Shown here in pieces: positions 1 to 7,758 of a stretch of DNA of 64,000 nt. Origin of the DNA: Lachnospiraceae bacterium G41 (GTDB lineage Bacteria; Bacillota; Clostridia; Lachnospirales; Lachnospiraceae); assembly GCA_900100245.1 (NCBI GenBank), contig FNEU01000007.1:1-64000 (forward strand), read 5' to 3'. How positions within the stretch are numbered: position 1 is the stretch's first letter; each line of letters starts with the position of its first letter. The notes under the pieces are model-generated. The model did not search any database, was not told where the DNA came from, and was given only the letters and a program-made list of their open reading frames with translations. The translations under genes and the position numbers were made by a program.

Positions 1-162
1 TATTATCTCCACTCCCTTGTATGCACACAGTTGCTTGATTATGTCTCGCACACTTTCTTTGTATTGATTGTAAATTATTTTTCGCCTATACTTTGGAGTG
101 AACACTATGTGGTACTTACAAATCCATTTAGTGTGTGATAGACTATTTGCCTTATTGGCCAT
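1..162 (-). CDS. tnpA: IS200-like transposase TnpA (N-terminal part, cut by window edge)
   Basis: Reverse-strand translation from the ATG at 162-160 gives MANKANSLSHTKWICKYHIV followed by FTPKYRRKIIYNQYKESVRD, the hallmark N-terminus of IS200/IS605 HUH-type Y1 transposases. The family cuts and rejoins single-stranded DNA at the subterminal hairpins, using a catalytic tyrosine and an HUH pair. Those residues lie further along and are not visible here. No stop or frameshift occurs in the 54 codons present. The ribosome binding site (about 168-175) is buried in an inverted repeat, as known for IS200, which keeps transposase expression low. Confidence 0.9.
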   Translation of the reverse strand, partial: MANKANSLSHTKWICKYHIVFTPKYRRKIIYNQYKESVRDIIKQLCAYKGVEII

Positions 163-163
163 T

Positions 164-228
164 AAAATCACCTTCCCTTCGCTATTTGTTTGGCTTGAAC
201 AACCTCATTATAGCGGAAAGGTGATTTT
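164..228 (-). promoter_or_regulatory. Stem-loop sequestering the tnpA ribosome binding site
   Basis: An imperfect inverted repeat joins 164-184 (AAAATCACCTT...CGCTA) to 211-228 (TAGCGGAAAGGTGATTTT). On the minus strand the GAAGGTG ribosome binding site of tnpA lies inside the stem. Known of IS200: a 5' leader stem-loop blocks translation and stops incoming transcription. The same role is inferred here from position and pairing. Confidence 0.75.
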
Positions 229-248
229 TTTGTATAACACACACCGCG

Positions 249-265
249 CACCCGCATAGCGGGTG
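249..265. repeat. Subterminal hairpin of the IS200-like left end
   Basis: CACCCGC-ATA-GCGGGTG is a perfect 7-bp stem with a 3-nt loop. It lies upstream of tnpA, where IS200/IS605 elements carry the hairpin recognised by TnpA. A smaller GGGTC-AC-GACCC repeat at 298-309 may mark the element edge. Confidence 0.7.
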
Positions 266-312
266 GTTTATATTTCGCACGCTTCGCGAGCTCAACAGGG
301 TCACGACCCATA

Positions 313-338
313 ATAAAAAGGAGCGGTTATCCCGCTCC
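313..338 (-). terminator. Intrinsic terminator after yvcK
   Basis: On the minus strand GGAGCGG-GATAA-CCGCTCC is followed by TTTTTATTA, 27 nt past the yvcK stop. The IS200-like element lies immediately beyond it, so the insertion is unlikely to have disturbed yvcK. Confidence 0.85.
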
Positions 339-364
339 AAATAATGTTTTATGATTTTTTTGCA

Positions 365-1300
365 TCAGCCGTTATTCATCATATAAGAAAATACCAGATA
401 TGCTGTCTTTAAAGCATCATGACGGATTCGGCCGTCATCGATGGAAAAGATGTTATCTGCTATAACCGTAGCATCTTTGATGCCTTCCAACGAAACGACT
501 GTCTTGCCTTCAGTGTCTAAGTATCTCTGTCTTATGTGCTCATCCACAATACCGTTGTTGGCAATGACTATGTCGATTTTGCGGTCTTTAAGATAATGGT
601 TAAGGACGTCGACATGGTCGCCGACATTGTATCCGTCGGTCTCGCCAGGCTGGGTTACAAGGTTTGAAATGTACATAAGCGGAGCCTTGGCAACTTTGAG
701 AGTTTCTACCACTTCTTTTGACAGAAGGTGGGGAAGAATGCTCGTGTAAAGACTGCCGGGGCTAAAGATTATAAGATCTGCCTCAAGAATTTTATCTTTT
801 ACTTCTTCGCAAATACGAACATCATGATCGTAATATAGTCTTTTTATGTCTTTTATGTGCTCGCTGACACATTCCTCGCCGATAAAACTGCCGTTATCGC
901 CTTCGCCGACTAAGTCGACTTTTTCTTCGGTTAACGGAAGTACGGTACCTTTGACCTGAAGAAGCTTTGCCATGTATTTGGTTGCTTCCGCAAGGCTTCC
1001 CTTGGTGTCGATTAAAGCCGCTAGCATGATGTTTCTGACAGGATGGTTGTGAAGGGAACCCTCCTTGGAGAATCTGTAGCCCATGAGGTTAACAAAATCC
1101 GAGTCAACATTTGCCATGGAAAGAAGTACTTTTCCGATATCGCCGACTGCGGGAATATTTAATTCTTCTTTTAAGACGCCCGTACTCGAGCCGTTATCAC
1201 TGACTGCGATTACGGTTGTAACATCCAAAGGAAACAATTTTAATCCGGAAAGCACGCAGGAGAGTCCTGTGCCGCCACCGAAAACTACTATTTTTTTCAC
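365..1300 (-). CDS. yvcK: YvcK/CofD-like protein (gluconeogenesis factor family)
   Basis: A 311-residue protein of the YvcK family, related to CofD 2-phospho-lactate transferases. In Bacillus YvcK binds UDP-sugars and is needed for growth on gluconeogenic carbon and for normal cell wall synthesis. Seen: an N-terminal nucleotide-type loop (VVFGGGTGLS), the VSDNGSSTG motif, PAVGDIGK, and FSPGSLYTSILPHLL, all typical of the family. I choose the GTG at 1300 because GAGGA lies about 8 nt upstream and the product then starts MKKIVVFGGG as in relatives; a GTG 24 nt earlier adds MYFSEDKK without a good ribosome site. It stands alone between two terminators. The usual neighbours rapZ and whiA are not in view. 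Confidence 0.9.
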   Translation of the reverse strand: MKKIVVFGGGTGLSCVLSGLKLFPLDVTTVIAVSDNGSSTGVLKEELNIPAVGDIGKVLLSMANVDSDFVNLMGYRFSKEGSLHNHPVRNIMLAALIDTKGSLAEATKYMAKLLQVKGTVLPLTEEKVDLVGEGDNGSFIGEECVSEHIKDIKRLYYDHDVRICEEVKDKILEADLIIFSPGSLYTSILPHLLSKEVVETLKVAKAPLMYISNLVTQPGETDGYNVGDHVDVLNHYLKDRKIDIVIANNGIVDEHIRQRYLDTEGKTVVSLEGIKDATVIADNIFSIDDGRIRHDALKTAYLVFSYMMNNG

Positions 1301-1371
1301 TTTTTTATCCTCGCTAAAATACACCGTTTATAAGTGTCAAAAAATCTTCCCTGTACATCAAATTTTATCAA

Positions 1372-1395
1372 AAAAGGGGTTTCTTAGAAACCCCT
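1372..1395 (-). terminator. Intrinsic terminator of the exopolysaccharide operon
   Basis: Minus strand AGGGGTTTC-TAA-GAAACCCCT is followed by a T-run (TTTTTT). It begins just past the stop of the sugar transferase gene, closing the minus-strand operon before yvcK. Confidence 0.85.
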
Positions 1396-1401
1396 AATTT
1401 T

Positions 1402-2850
1402 TTACATTGCACCGCTGCCTTTTAAAACTACCCAGATGGTCTTAAAGATGATTCTGAAATCTCTTCCCATGGTCCATTTGGTGATATATTCACGGTCAAG
1501 TCTTACCACTTCCTCAAAGTCGGTAATTTCGGATCGGCCGCTTACCTGCCATAGACCTGTGATACCGGGCTTTATTGTAAGTCTTGCTCTGTGATGAAGA
1601 TCGTATTTATCCCATTCATCAGGTGTTGGCGGTCTGGTTCCGACCAAAGACATCTGTCCGAGCAGTACATTGAAAAACTGCGGGAACTCATCTATACTGT
1701 GGTCTCTCATAAACTGACCAAGACCTGTTTTTTTCTTTCCGCTTGCGGTAACTTTGTTTCCGATAATTCTCGGGTCAAAATCAAGCTTAAACATCATTCC
1801 GTCAGCGTTACGGTTCTGATCAAGATACTCTTTTTTTCTTTCCTCGGCATCGGGATACATTGTACGGAATTTGACGATTTTAAATCTTTTACCGTTTCGT
1901 CCGATTCTCTCCTGTGTAAAGAATATGTTTCCGGGAGATGATATAAAGATGAGCGGACCGAAAATAAGGGCTAAAAGAATCGTAACAAGGCTTCCCGCAA
2001 TACCTGCCAATATATCGATTATTCTCTTTAAAAGAAGCTGTCTGGGTGAGGCTGAATTTAAACTCATTGTTACAACGGTCTGTCCTGCCACACGCTCGAC
2101 AATCTGATCTTTGTTTTCAAATTTTACGAGGTTTGCAACGGAGAAATGCACCGTAACACCTGTTTCAAAGAGTCTGTCGAGAACCTTTTTAACCTTCGGA
2201 TCGCTTGCTTCTCCGAAGAACATTACTTCGTCAACCCATTCCCTGCAGACAAACTCGGGTGCATTTTCAAAAGAACTTACTACAGGCACGCCCTTAATTT
2301 CTTCTTCTCTTGCGGGATTGTCCGTAAGTACGATTCCCTGGATTACAAACATCTCGTAATTGTGCATGTAAACCTCTTCAAGAATGGATTCGATTTCGTC
2401 TCTTGAAGCAATGATTAAAAGAGAGCGGATTCCGGCTTTGTTCATTCTCGATAAGATGAGTTTTTTATAAATTATTCTCGTAGTATATGAAAGTGCGAGA
2501 TGAATTGCACCGCAGTAGAATATGGTCAGTCTGGAAATTTCGTTGGAATATTTTGTGACATACATACCGAACACAGTCACCAGAATAATAAGCGCTATAT
2601 GCTTGATGGTGGCTGTCAGTTCGCTGTAAAGACCTCTTTTTAAAACATTTTTAAATGTCTCGTTAAAATATGTTATAACGAGTTCGTCGATAAAAAGAAA
2701 AAAAGCAACCGCAAGATAGGTTTCGCTATGCCAGAACGCTTCCCTGTGACGGATATAATACGCAAGCACATAGGAAACCTGGAGACATATTATCTCCAGC
2801 AAAACAAAATCCCAATGCTTTAGCCATCCCTTTGGCTTCTTTCTGTACAT
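1402..2850 (-). CDS. Polyprenyl glycosylphosphotransferase (initiating sugar-phosphate transferase)
   Basis: A 482-residue membrane enzyme that starts exopolysaccharide or capsule repeat-unit assembly by moving a sugar 1-phosphate from a UDP-sugar to undecaprenyl phosphate. Seen: several hydrophobic segments in the first ~130 residues, a soluble CoA-binding-like middle part, one membrane helix near 275-300, then the bacterial sugar transferase domain with KFRTM, SIDEFPQFFNVLLGQMSLVG, TRPP and KPGITGLWQVSGRS. Length and layout fit WbaP/CpsE-type enzymes; the sugar (glucose or galactose) cannot be told. It is the last gene of the operon with the tyrosine kinase system. No other glycosyltransferases follow, so the repeat-unit genes must lie elsewhere. 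Confidence 0.92.
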   Translation of the reverse strand: MYRKKPKGWLKHWDFVLLEIICLQVSYVLAYYIRHREAFWHSETYLAVAFFLFIDELVITYFNETFKNVLKRGLYSELTATIKHIALIILVTVFGMYVTKYSNEISRLTIFYCGAIHLALSYTTRIIYKKLILSRMNKAGIRSLLIIASRDEIESILEEVYMHNYEMFVIQGIVLTDNPAREEEIKGVPVVSSFENAPEFVCREWVDEVMFFGEASDPKVKKVLDRLFETGVTVHFSVANLVKFENKDQIVERVAGQTVVTMSLNSASPRQLLLKRIIDILAGIAGSLVTILLALIFGPLIFISSPGNIFFTQERIGRNGKRFKIVKFRTMYPDAEERKKEYLDQNRNADGMMFKLDFDPRIIGNKVTASGKKKTGLGQFMRDHSIDEFPQFFNVLLGQMSLVGTRPPTPDEWDKYDLHHRARLTIKPGITGLWQVSGRSEITDFEEVVRLDREYITKWTMGRDFRIIFKTIWVVLKGSGAM

Positions 2851-2905
2851 ACAAACCCATCCCCTTAGTTGCTTTTACAAAAAATCATTTATTGCGAAAT
2901 AAAAA

Positions 2906-3652
2906 CTATTCCTCTTCCTCGTTATTACCGTAATTACCGTAATAACTGCCGTAGTATTTGCCGTAATACTTGCCGTAGTATCTGCCGTAATATCTGCCGT
3001 AATACTTACCGTAATAGCCCTTGCTGTTAAGTGCAACTTCGTTCAGTACACAGCCTAAAATCTTACAGCCGGCAACTTCTAGCTGCTCCAAGCTCTTTCT
3101 GGCAAATCTGTAACTGATATTACCGGATTTAACTACCAGTATTCCGCCGTCGCACTGCTTTGATACGATAGCGGCATCAATAACGGATCCTACGGGCGGT
3201 GTATCTACGATAATAATGTCATAAAGTTCTTTTGCCTGATCCATAAAACGAACAAATCTTTCACTGCCCAAAAGTTCACTCGGGTTAGGCGGTACGGGAC
3301 CGGCAAATACAAGATGGAAATTAGGTACGTCGGTTGAGCATACTACATCCTCAAACTGAACTCTGCCAATAAGGAAATGAGAAAGTCCGAACTGAACCCT
3401 GCCCTTTTTATAACGACTCTTCATAACGGATTTACGAAGATCGGCATCAACAAGAAGCGTTTTCTTTCCTGCCTGAGCAAAGCTTACTGCAAGCTCAAAA
3501 GAAACCGTACTCTTTCCTTCGTCGGGTGTTGTACTCGTAAAAAAAACGGTCTTAACATCCGAACCCGAAAACTCTATATTTGTACGAAGCGTCTTGAATG
3601 CTTCCTGTGTTCTGAAATCAAGTTTTTTCTGTTTAAGAGATAATTCCTGCAT
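2906..3652 (-). CDS. CpsD/EpsB-like bacterial tyrosine kinase
   Basis: A 248-residue BY-kinase ATPase that works with the adjacent membrane adaptor to control polysaccharide polymerisation and chain length. Seen: Walker A STTPDEGKST at ~40-49, Walker A' LLVDADLRKS at ~66-75, Walker B IIIVDTPP near 147, and a C-terminal tyrosine cluster. The cluster is unusual: seven consecutive YYG(K/R/S/N) units then YGNN and four Glu. Autophosphorylation of such clusters is established for CpsD and Wzc. The start has an excellent AAGGAGG site and lies 2 nt after the adaptor gene, so the two are translated together. The opposing phosphatase is two genes upstream. Confidence 0.93.
   Translation of the reverse strand: MQELSLKQKKLDFRTQEAFKTLRTNIEFSGSDVKTVFFTSTTPDEGKSTVSFELAVSFAQAGKKTLLVDADLRKSVMKSRYKKGRVQFGLSHFLIGRVQFEDVVCSTDVPNFHLVFAGPVPPNPSELLGSERFVRFMDQAKELYDIIIVDTPPVGSVIDAAIVSKQCDGGILVVKSGNISYRFARKSLEQLEVAGCKILGCVLNEVALNSKGYYGKYYGRYYGRYYGKYYGKYYGSYYGNYGNNEEEE
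2909..3016 (-). repeat. Tandem 12-nt repeats encoding the YYGx tail
   Basis: Seven near-identical 12-nt units encode YYGK, YYGR, YYGR, YYGK, YYGK, YYGS and YYGN at the C-terminus of the tyrosine kinase. The repeat could expand or contract by slippage, changing the number of phosphorylatable tyrosines. Confidence 0.85.
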
Positions 3653-3654
3653 AT

Positions 3655-4401
3655 CTAGTTCCTCCTTGCTTTCTTTTTCTTTTTGGATGTGTCTTCATCA
3701 TCCTGCATCAGAGGAATCATTGCGAGTGTAGTCATTCCGAGATATTTCTCAACGTCCTCACTCGTTTTGATTGAATCGTCAAAATAAAATCTTAATGTAA
3801 GAATCCCTGCCATAATTACAACACCGATTGCAAAACCGATGAGTGTAAATTTTTTCTTGGAAGGCTTTGAAGGCGAGGTCGGAAGATTTGCAACGTCAAC
3901 CACGTTTACGGCTTCGATATCCATAACCGACTGTATCTGGAGGGCAGCTACATCACGAACGGCATCCGCAATAATACGTGCCCTCTCGGGATTTGCATCT
4001 TCCACGCTGATACTGATGATACGTGTCTCTTTGGTATTGCTGACCGAAACCTTTCCGACAAGCTGATTGTAGCTTTCCGGAAGCTGAAGGTCTTTAATAA
4101 CCGTTTCAAGTACGTAACGGCTTGTAATAAGCGCTTCGAAGTCCTTTGTAAGAAGTGTTGAGAGCTGTGTATCGGAATATGTCAGCGTATCGTTTGAACT
4201 GTTTTTGCTAAGAATATAAATCTTTGTTGAAGATTTGTACTGAGGCGTGATAATAAACGCGCTTATCGAAAAACCGATAGCCGCCGTAATTATTCCGGCA
4301 ATGGCAATAAGCCATAACCAGTGCAAAAGATACATGAGTATTTCCGCTACATCAATTTCCTGCTCGTCGTCTTTTTCGTTTTGATAAATAATTTTATCCA
4401 T
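3655..4401 (-). CDS. Wzz/CpsC-like chain-length determinant and kinase adaptor
   Basis: A 248-residue membrane protein with a Wzz-type domain. One helix lies at ~28-52, then an extracytoplasmic region (YKSSTKIYILSKNSS onward, with SISVEDANPERARIIADAVRD), and a second helix at ~187-207, followed by a basic cytoplasmic tail ending KKKKKARRN. In Gram-positives this half-protein activates the separate CpsD kinase, so the pair equals one Wzc. The SKPSKKKFTLIGFAIG motif before the second helix is typical of the family. It lies 2 nt before cpsD and about 40 nt after the phosphatase gene. Confidence 0.9.
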   Translation of the reverse strand: MDKIIYQNEKDDEQEIDVAEILMYLLHWLWLIAIAGIITAAIGFSISAFIITPQYKSSTKIYILSKNSSNDTLTYSDTQLSTLLTKDFEALITSRYVLETVIKDLQLPESYNQLVGKVSVSNTKETRIISISVEDANPERARIIADAVRDVAALQIQSVMDIEAVNVVDVANLPTSPSKPSKKKFTLIGFAIGVVIMAGILTLRFYFDDSIKTSEDVEKYLGMTTLAMIPLMQDDEDTSKKKKKARRN

Positions 4402-4442
4402 TCTTTTTTCCCTGTTTCCGTAATTTCTTTTATGCCTGATAT

Positions 4443-5180
4443 CTAATCAAGCTCGAACAATTCAATGGCGTTTTTGAAAAGAATCTTATCCGCGTATTCT
4501 TCATCGTATCTTGAGTAAAGATACTCAGCACATTTTTTCATACGCGGTGCTCTGCTTGAATTGTCATGTGCATCCGTTCCAATCATTCCTACGAGTTTTC
4601 TTCTAAGCAACCCTTTTACGAACTGCTTGGTGAGAAATCCCGCATCACCTGTTACACTGGATGCATTTACTGTTATCACGACGCCGACTGCTTTTAAATG
4701 TTCAATCTTTGAAATATCTTTTCTTAATTCAAGATATCTTTCTACATGCGCCAGTATCGGAGTAAATCCCATGCTCTGTACCGTTTCGATGCCTCTTCGG
4801 ATTCGCGAATACTCATCGTCAGGGTAAAACTCTATCAGCAGATTATCCGTACCGTTAATCCGGCTTATCTTCCCCTCGTCAAATGCCTCTTCCACGTCGG
4901 AAAAATACATCACTTCGTTTCCGAGATAAAATTTTAGGGCTATGCCTTCTTTTTCGGCTCTTGCTCTCATTTCTTCCAAAAGTTTTTCAGCGGCTTCGGG
5001 CGTGACATTATGATGACCCTTTTTAAAATGCGGGGTTGCTATCATCCTTGTAATGCCTTCATCCCGTGCGGTTTTAAGCATTTTCATCGTGCTTTCAAAA
5101 CCATCGGAACCGTCATCAACTCCGGGAATAATATGACAGTGGATATCCACCAATTCTTTGGCGGGATAATTATCCGTCAT
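4443..5180 (-). CDS. CpsB/YwqE-like tyrosine-protein phosphatase (PHP family)
   Basis: A 245-residue metal-dependent phosphatase of the PHP superfamily that removes phosphate from the kinase tyrosine cluster and so resets polysaccharide synthesis. Seen: DIHCHIIPGVDDGS at the start, ATPHF, GNEV, ILAHVERY and GTDAHD, the metal-binding motifs in the expected order. Its ATG shares one base with the stop of the upstream gene (TAATG), which points to translational coupling. Length is normal for CpsB. Confidence 0.92.
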   Translation of the reverse strand: MTDNYPAKELVDIHCHIIPGVDDGSDGFESTMKMLKTARDEGITRMIATPHFKKGHHNVTPEAAEKLLEEMRARAEKEGIALKFYLGNEVMYFSDVEEAFDEGKISRINGTDNLLIEFYPDDEYSRIRRGIETVQSMGFTPILAHVERYLELRKDISKIEHLKAVGVVITVNASSVTGDAGFLTKQFVKGLLRRKLVGMIGTDAHDNSSRAPRMKKCAEYLYSRYDEEYADKILFKNAIELFELD

Positions 5181-6526
5181 TAATTCATTTCCTCATTTTC
5201 TTTGGACAAATCCACCATCTCTATATCTTCATCCGAATATGCAAATTTTTCTCTGTAATTCATATGAAGATTGATGTCGGATCTGGCCTGCTCCATACTT
5301 TCAACGACTTCTTCTGTTGCAGCCACGTTTGTTTCGGGTGTCTCGAGTGTTATCTCTTCATCCGAAACTTCCGTTCCCTCAAGCTGACTTAAATTGAATC
5401 CGTCATCTGCGGTCTGAATCGGCTGGTAAATGTTTTTCGCAACTTTTTTACGAATAATCTTAAATCCTCTCTGGATACCTCTTCCGGCTATTCCGGCTCT
5501 GTCCCAGATAAGTTTTAAAAGAAGTATTACCAGTATCGCTAAGGCAAACAAAACAAGAATGATAAAAGATTTTGTATTTTCATTCTTGATTAATTTTCCT
5601 CTCAAAACTGCATTTACATTTTCTGTATTTACATTGCCGGGTACAGTTTCAACAGTGTTTTCGGACAAAACGGTTTCTTCGTTTGCCGATACTCCTGCTG
5701 CTTCGGTTTCCGTTTCATTTGAAACTTCTTCTGTGTTTTCTGTAACTTCGGCATTGTTTTCCTGTGTTTCGCTCTCCTCTTCTTCGGGAGCTTCCATATT
5801 TACGGTTATTTTGTATTCAAGCGGTGTACGGTTATCCTGTGTGACCTTAAGGACAATCTCATTTACGCCGGCTTCTAGGTTCTCGGCGTCTGATACAATT
5901 TTATAACCATCGGGAATACTGAATTCGAAATTTTCCGTATAAGGAATATCTAATGTATATTCTTTTACGTCTGTAGAATAATCGGGTAAGTTTTCCCCGT
6001 TAAACATAATGTATTCGGGAGCATCGGCAACCGGTGCCTGGATATGAACGGGTACTTCGGGAAGCTCGGTAATTTCAAGCGCTCCCGCGTTATCGTCTGT
6101 CAATGTTGCACTTTCAACTTTTACGGATGTTTCACCGCCTATTACTGCATGGAAAGTAATCATGACTCTGACTCTTCCGCCGTCAGCAGAGGTACCGCTT
6201 ACGCTTATCCTGCCGTTTCCGCCCTCATTGCCTCCTCCGACATATGTCAGATAATTTTCGTCATATACGATTACAGCCTCGTAATTTCCGGTTTTTTCTC
6301 CGTTGTCTCCACCAAAATAAACACCGATATTAAAGTCCTGTCCCGAAGTAGCATTATACTCTGTGGAACCGGTATAGACAATTCCTTTTGCTTGTGAAGA
6401 AATGTCATAAGCAAAAAAAACAGCAATCGCAGTTAATATGCCCGCTACGATTGTAGTCATTTTTGCCCATGAAATACTACTTTTATTCTTTTCTTCCCTT
6501 TTTACATCAAACGAAAGACTTATCAA
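5180..6526 (-). CDS. Membrane protein with cohesin-like and cadherin-like domains, head of the EPS operon
   Basis: A 448-residue protein with a TTG start preceded by GAGGA. Seen: a cytoplasmic stub of ~24 residues, an N-terminal membrane helix (TTIVAGILTAIAVFFAYDIS), an extracytoplasmic domain whose strand pattern resembles cohesin (IGVYFGG, YEAVIVYDENYLTYVGG, VRVMITFHAVIGGETSVKVE), a cadherin-like beta-sandwich (YSTDVKEYTLDIPY to LEYKITVNME), an acidic Glu/Thr/Asn-rich linker, a second helix (SFIILVLFALAILVILLLKL) and a ~100-residue acidic cytoplasmic tail. The domain names are inferred from strand patterns. It is coupled by TAATG overlap to the phosphatase gene, so it belongs to the exopolysaccharide machinery, perhaps as a surface sensor or scaffold. 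It is not a normal member of such operons. Confidence 0.65.
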   Translation of the reverse strand: MISLSFDVKREEKNKSSISWAKMTTIVAGILTAIAVFFAYDISSQAKGIVYTGSTEYNATSGQDFNIGVYFGGDNGEKTGNYEAVIVYDENYLTYVGGGNEGGNGRISVSGTSADGGRVRVMITFHAVIGGETSVKVESATLTDDNAGALEITELPEVPVHIQAPVADAPEYIMFNGENLPDYSTDVKEYTLDIPYTENFEFSIPDGYKIVSDAENLEAGVNEIVLKVTQDNRTPLEYKITVNMEAPEEEESETQENNAEVTENTEEVSNETETEAAGVSANEETVLSENTVETVPGNVNTENVNAVLRGKLIKNENTKSFIILVLFALAILVILLLKLIWDRAGIAGRGIQRGFKIIRKKVAKNIYQPIQTADDGFNLSQLEGTEVSDEEITLETPETNVAATEEVVESMEQARSDINLHMNYREKFAYSDEDIEMVDLSKENEEMN

Positions 6527-6645
6527 ACCTTCGTCCTCTTTTTCTATATTATGTCTGTATCTTTTAGGAATTCCTTTTTAGTATGAAAAACGTCCATACA
6601 TTAAAAAACATTATGCGAATATGAAGTCTTATGTGAAATCTTTCG

Positions 6646-6681
6646 AAAAATTGGGCCTGCCCCGCCGAAACGAGGCAGGCC
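6646..6681 (-). terminator. Intrinsic terminator after the wall-anchored protein gene
   Basis: GGCCTGCC (6654-6661) pairs with GGCAGGCC (6674-6681). On the minus strand the hairpin is followed by CAATTTTTCG. It lies about 65 nt past the stop of the gene at 6746-7309 and before the EPS operon. The rest of 6527-6645 is AT-rich and probably holds the EPS promoter, which I could not place. Confidence 0.8.
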
Positions 6682-6745
6682 GCCACACTTTTAAAACATC
6701 ATGCATAATGATTTAAGGCAAAGAAATTATTCTATGCCAAAGGTT

Positions 6746-7309
6746 TTAGGCTTTGAACTTCTTAAAGCAAATTGCAGCGCCGAATAATGCTACAATACTA
6801 AGAAGACCTGTCACTGCAACAGTTACCCCTGTCTTAGGTGCAATTTTACCCTTAACAACGATAGCTACGGGTGATAAAGATTTAAATGTACCGGTTGTCT
6901 TTCCGTTTAAGAGCTCAACGACTCTGATACTCTCCCATGTACCATCTGCTTTCTTATGAAGAATAGCGATGTTCTGTCCGGGATTAAGTACAGAAGTGCA
7001 AATAGTAATATCTGTATCTCCGTTAAGTGTCTTAGTAAGGCTGAACACTTTGATTACCTGAGCGTCATCCCCGAAAAGCTTTTTAGCTGCTGCTCTGGCT
7101 TCTTCCCAAATATCTTCTGATACTGCAGATGCAGGAACATCTTCTCCTGTAGCTGTAATATATGCAGAAACATCAAATCCTGATCCGCCGTTTCCGGAAT
7201 TTGTAGTTGTTGACGGACTGGGTGCAGCGATTGCAGTTAATGAAAAGCTCAAGCCAAGAGCTAATGCTGCAACGGTAGCAATAAATTTGGAAAACTTTTT
7301 CACTGGCAT
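6746..7309 (-). CDS. Secreted protein with sortase-type anchor, function unknown
   Basis: A 187-residue exported protein. Seen: a signal peptide (KKFSKFIATVAALALGLSF to AIAA), a short Ser/Thr/Gly-rich stretch, a ~100-residue globular middle, and a C-terminal sorting signal: APKTG, a hydrophobic segment (VTVAVTGLLSIVALFGAAI) and the basic tail CFKKFKA. APKTG differs from LPXTG at its first two residues but has the sortase layout. The alternative is a plain C-terminal membrane anchor. It is monocistronic, with its own promoter (7372-7400) and terminator. I do not recognise the middle domain. No sortase gene is in the window. Confidence 0.7.
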   Translation of the reverse strand: MPVKKFSKFIATVAALALGLSFSLTAIAAPSPSTTTNSGNGGSGFDVSAYITATGEDVPASAVSEDIWEEARAAAKKLFGDDAQVIKVFSLTKTLNGDTDITICTSVLNPGQNIAILHKKADGTWESIRVVELLNGKTTGTFKSLSPVAIVVKGKIAPKTGVTVAVTGLLSIVALFGAAICFKKFKA

Positions 7310-7371
7310 GTCCTCCTTTCTTAGATTGTGTGGCTGTATGAAGTAGTTTTTACAACCTCATAGATAAACTT

Positions 7372-7400
7372 ATGTTACCCTCATAAATGCTTTATGTCAA
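7372..7400 (-). promoter_or_regulatory. Sigma-A promoter of the wall-anchored protein gene
   Basis: Minus strand TTGACA (7395-7400), 17-bp spacer, TAACAT (7372-7377). The start codon follows about 63 nt downstream of the -10 with an AAGGAGGAC ribosome site. Confidence 0.75.
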
Positions 7401-7579
7401 TTAAAATGTGAACATTTTGTGAAAAGTTTTTTTATTTATTTGATAAAAAATATATTTTTATATATTATTAATACTTTTCTTTTAAATATGTCCTTTTTTT
7501 GACCTTTTGGCCATGTTTTTCTTTTATGAGGGATAGCATTTTAGGAGAACCCTGAAAAAAGATCCTCCCCATAAAACGT
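7401..7579. other. AT-rich intergenic stretch without a gene
   Basis: Part of a 449-bp gap between the wall-protein gene and ftsH. It holds long A/T runs and one copy of the recurrent decamer TCTTTTATGA (7520-7529). I see no reading frame with a ribosome site. On the ftsH side, 7613-7758 holds only a weak GGGGTT...AACCC inverted repeat near 7665-7692. Confidence 0.5.
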
Positions 7580-7612
7580 AAAAAAGACAGTCATTTCTGA
7601 ACTGTCCTTTTT
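7580..7612 (-). terminator. Intrinsic terminator downstream of ftsH
   Basis: GACAGTCA and TGA-A-CTGTC (7586-7606) form a hairpin flanked by A-run and T-run, so it could work in both directions. On the minus strand it lies about 150 nt past the ftsH stop. Confidence 0.75.
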
Positions 7613-7758
7613 AGAGAAGGTATTTCTTCTTATGGGGTATAGCAAAAAACTATAATGTATTGGGGGGTTACAAGTAATAATATACCAACCCACCTAATAT
7701 TTAGCAATCCGCGAAATTCACAAACTTGTCAATGGTTTTGCATTTTCTTTGTGCAATT

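Larger units (their letters stand above)
1..310 (-). mobile_element. IS200/IS605-family element, left end (partial)
   Basis: The window opens inside an IS200/IS605-type insertion sequence read on the minus strand. Seen: the N-terminal 54 codons of a TnpA transposase, a long inverted repeat covering its ribosome binding site, and a perfect subterminal hairpin (249-265), all standard parts of the left end of this family. These elements move as single strands and have no terminal inverted repeats, so the outer boundary is hard to place; I put it near 300-310, just before the yvcK terminator. The rest of the element lies off the window. Confidence 0.85.
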
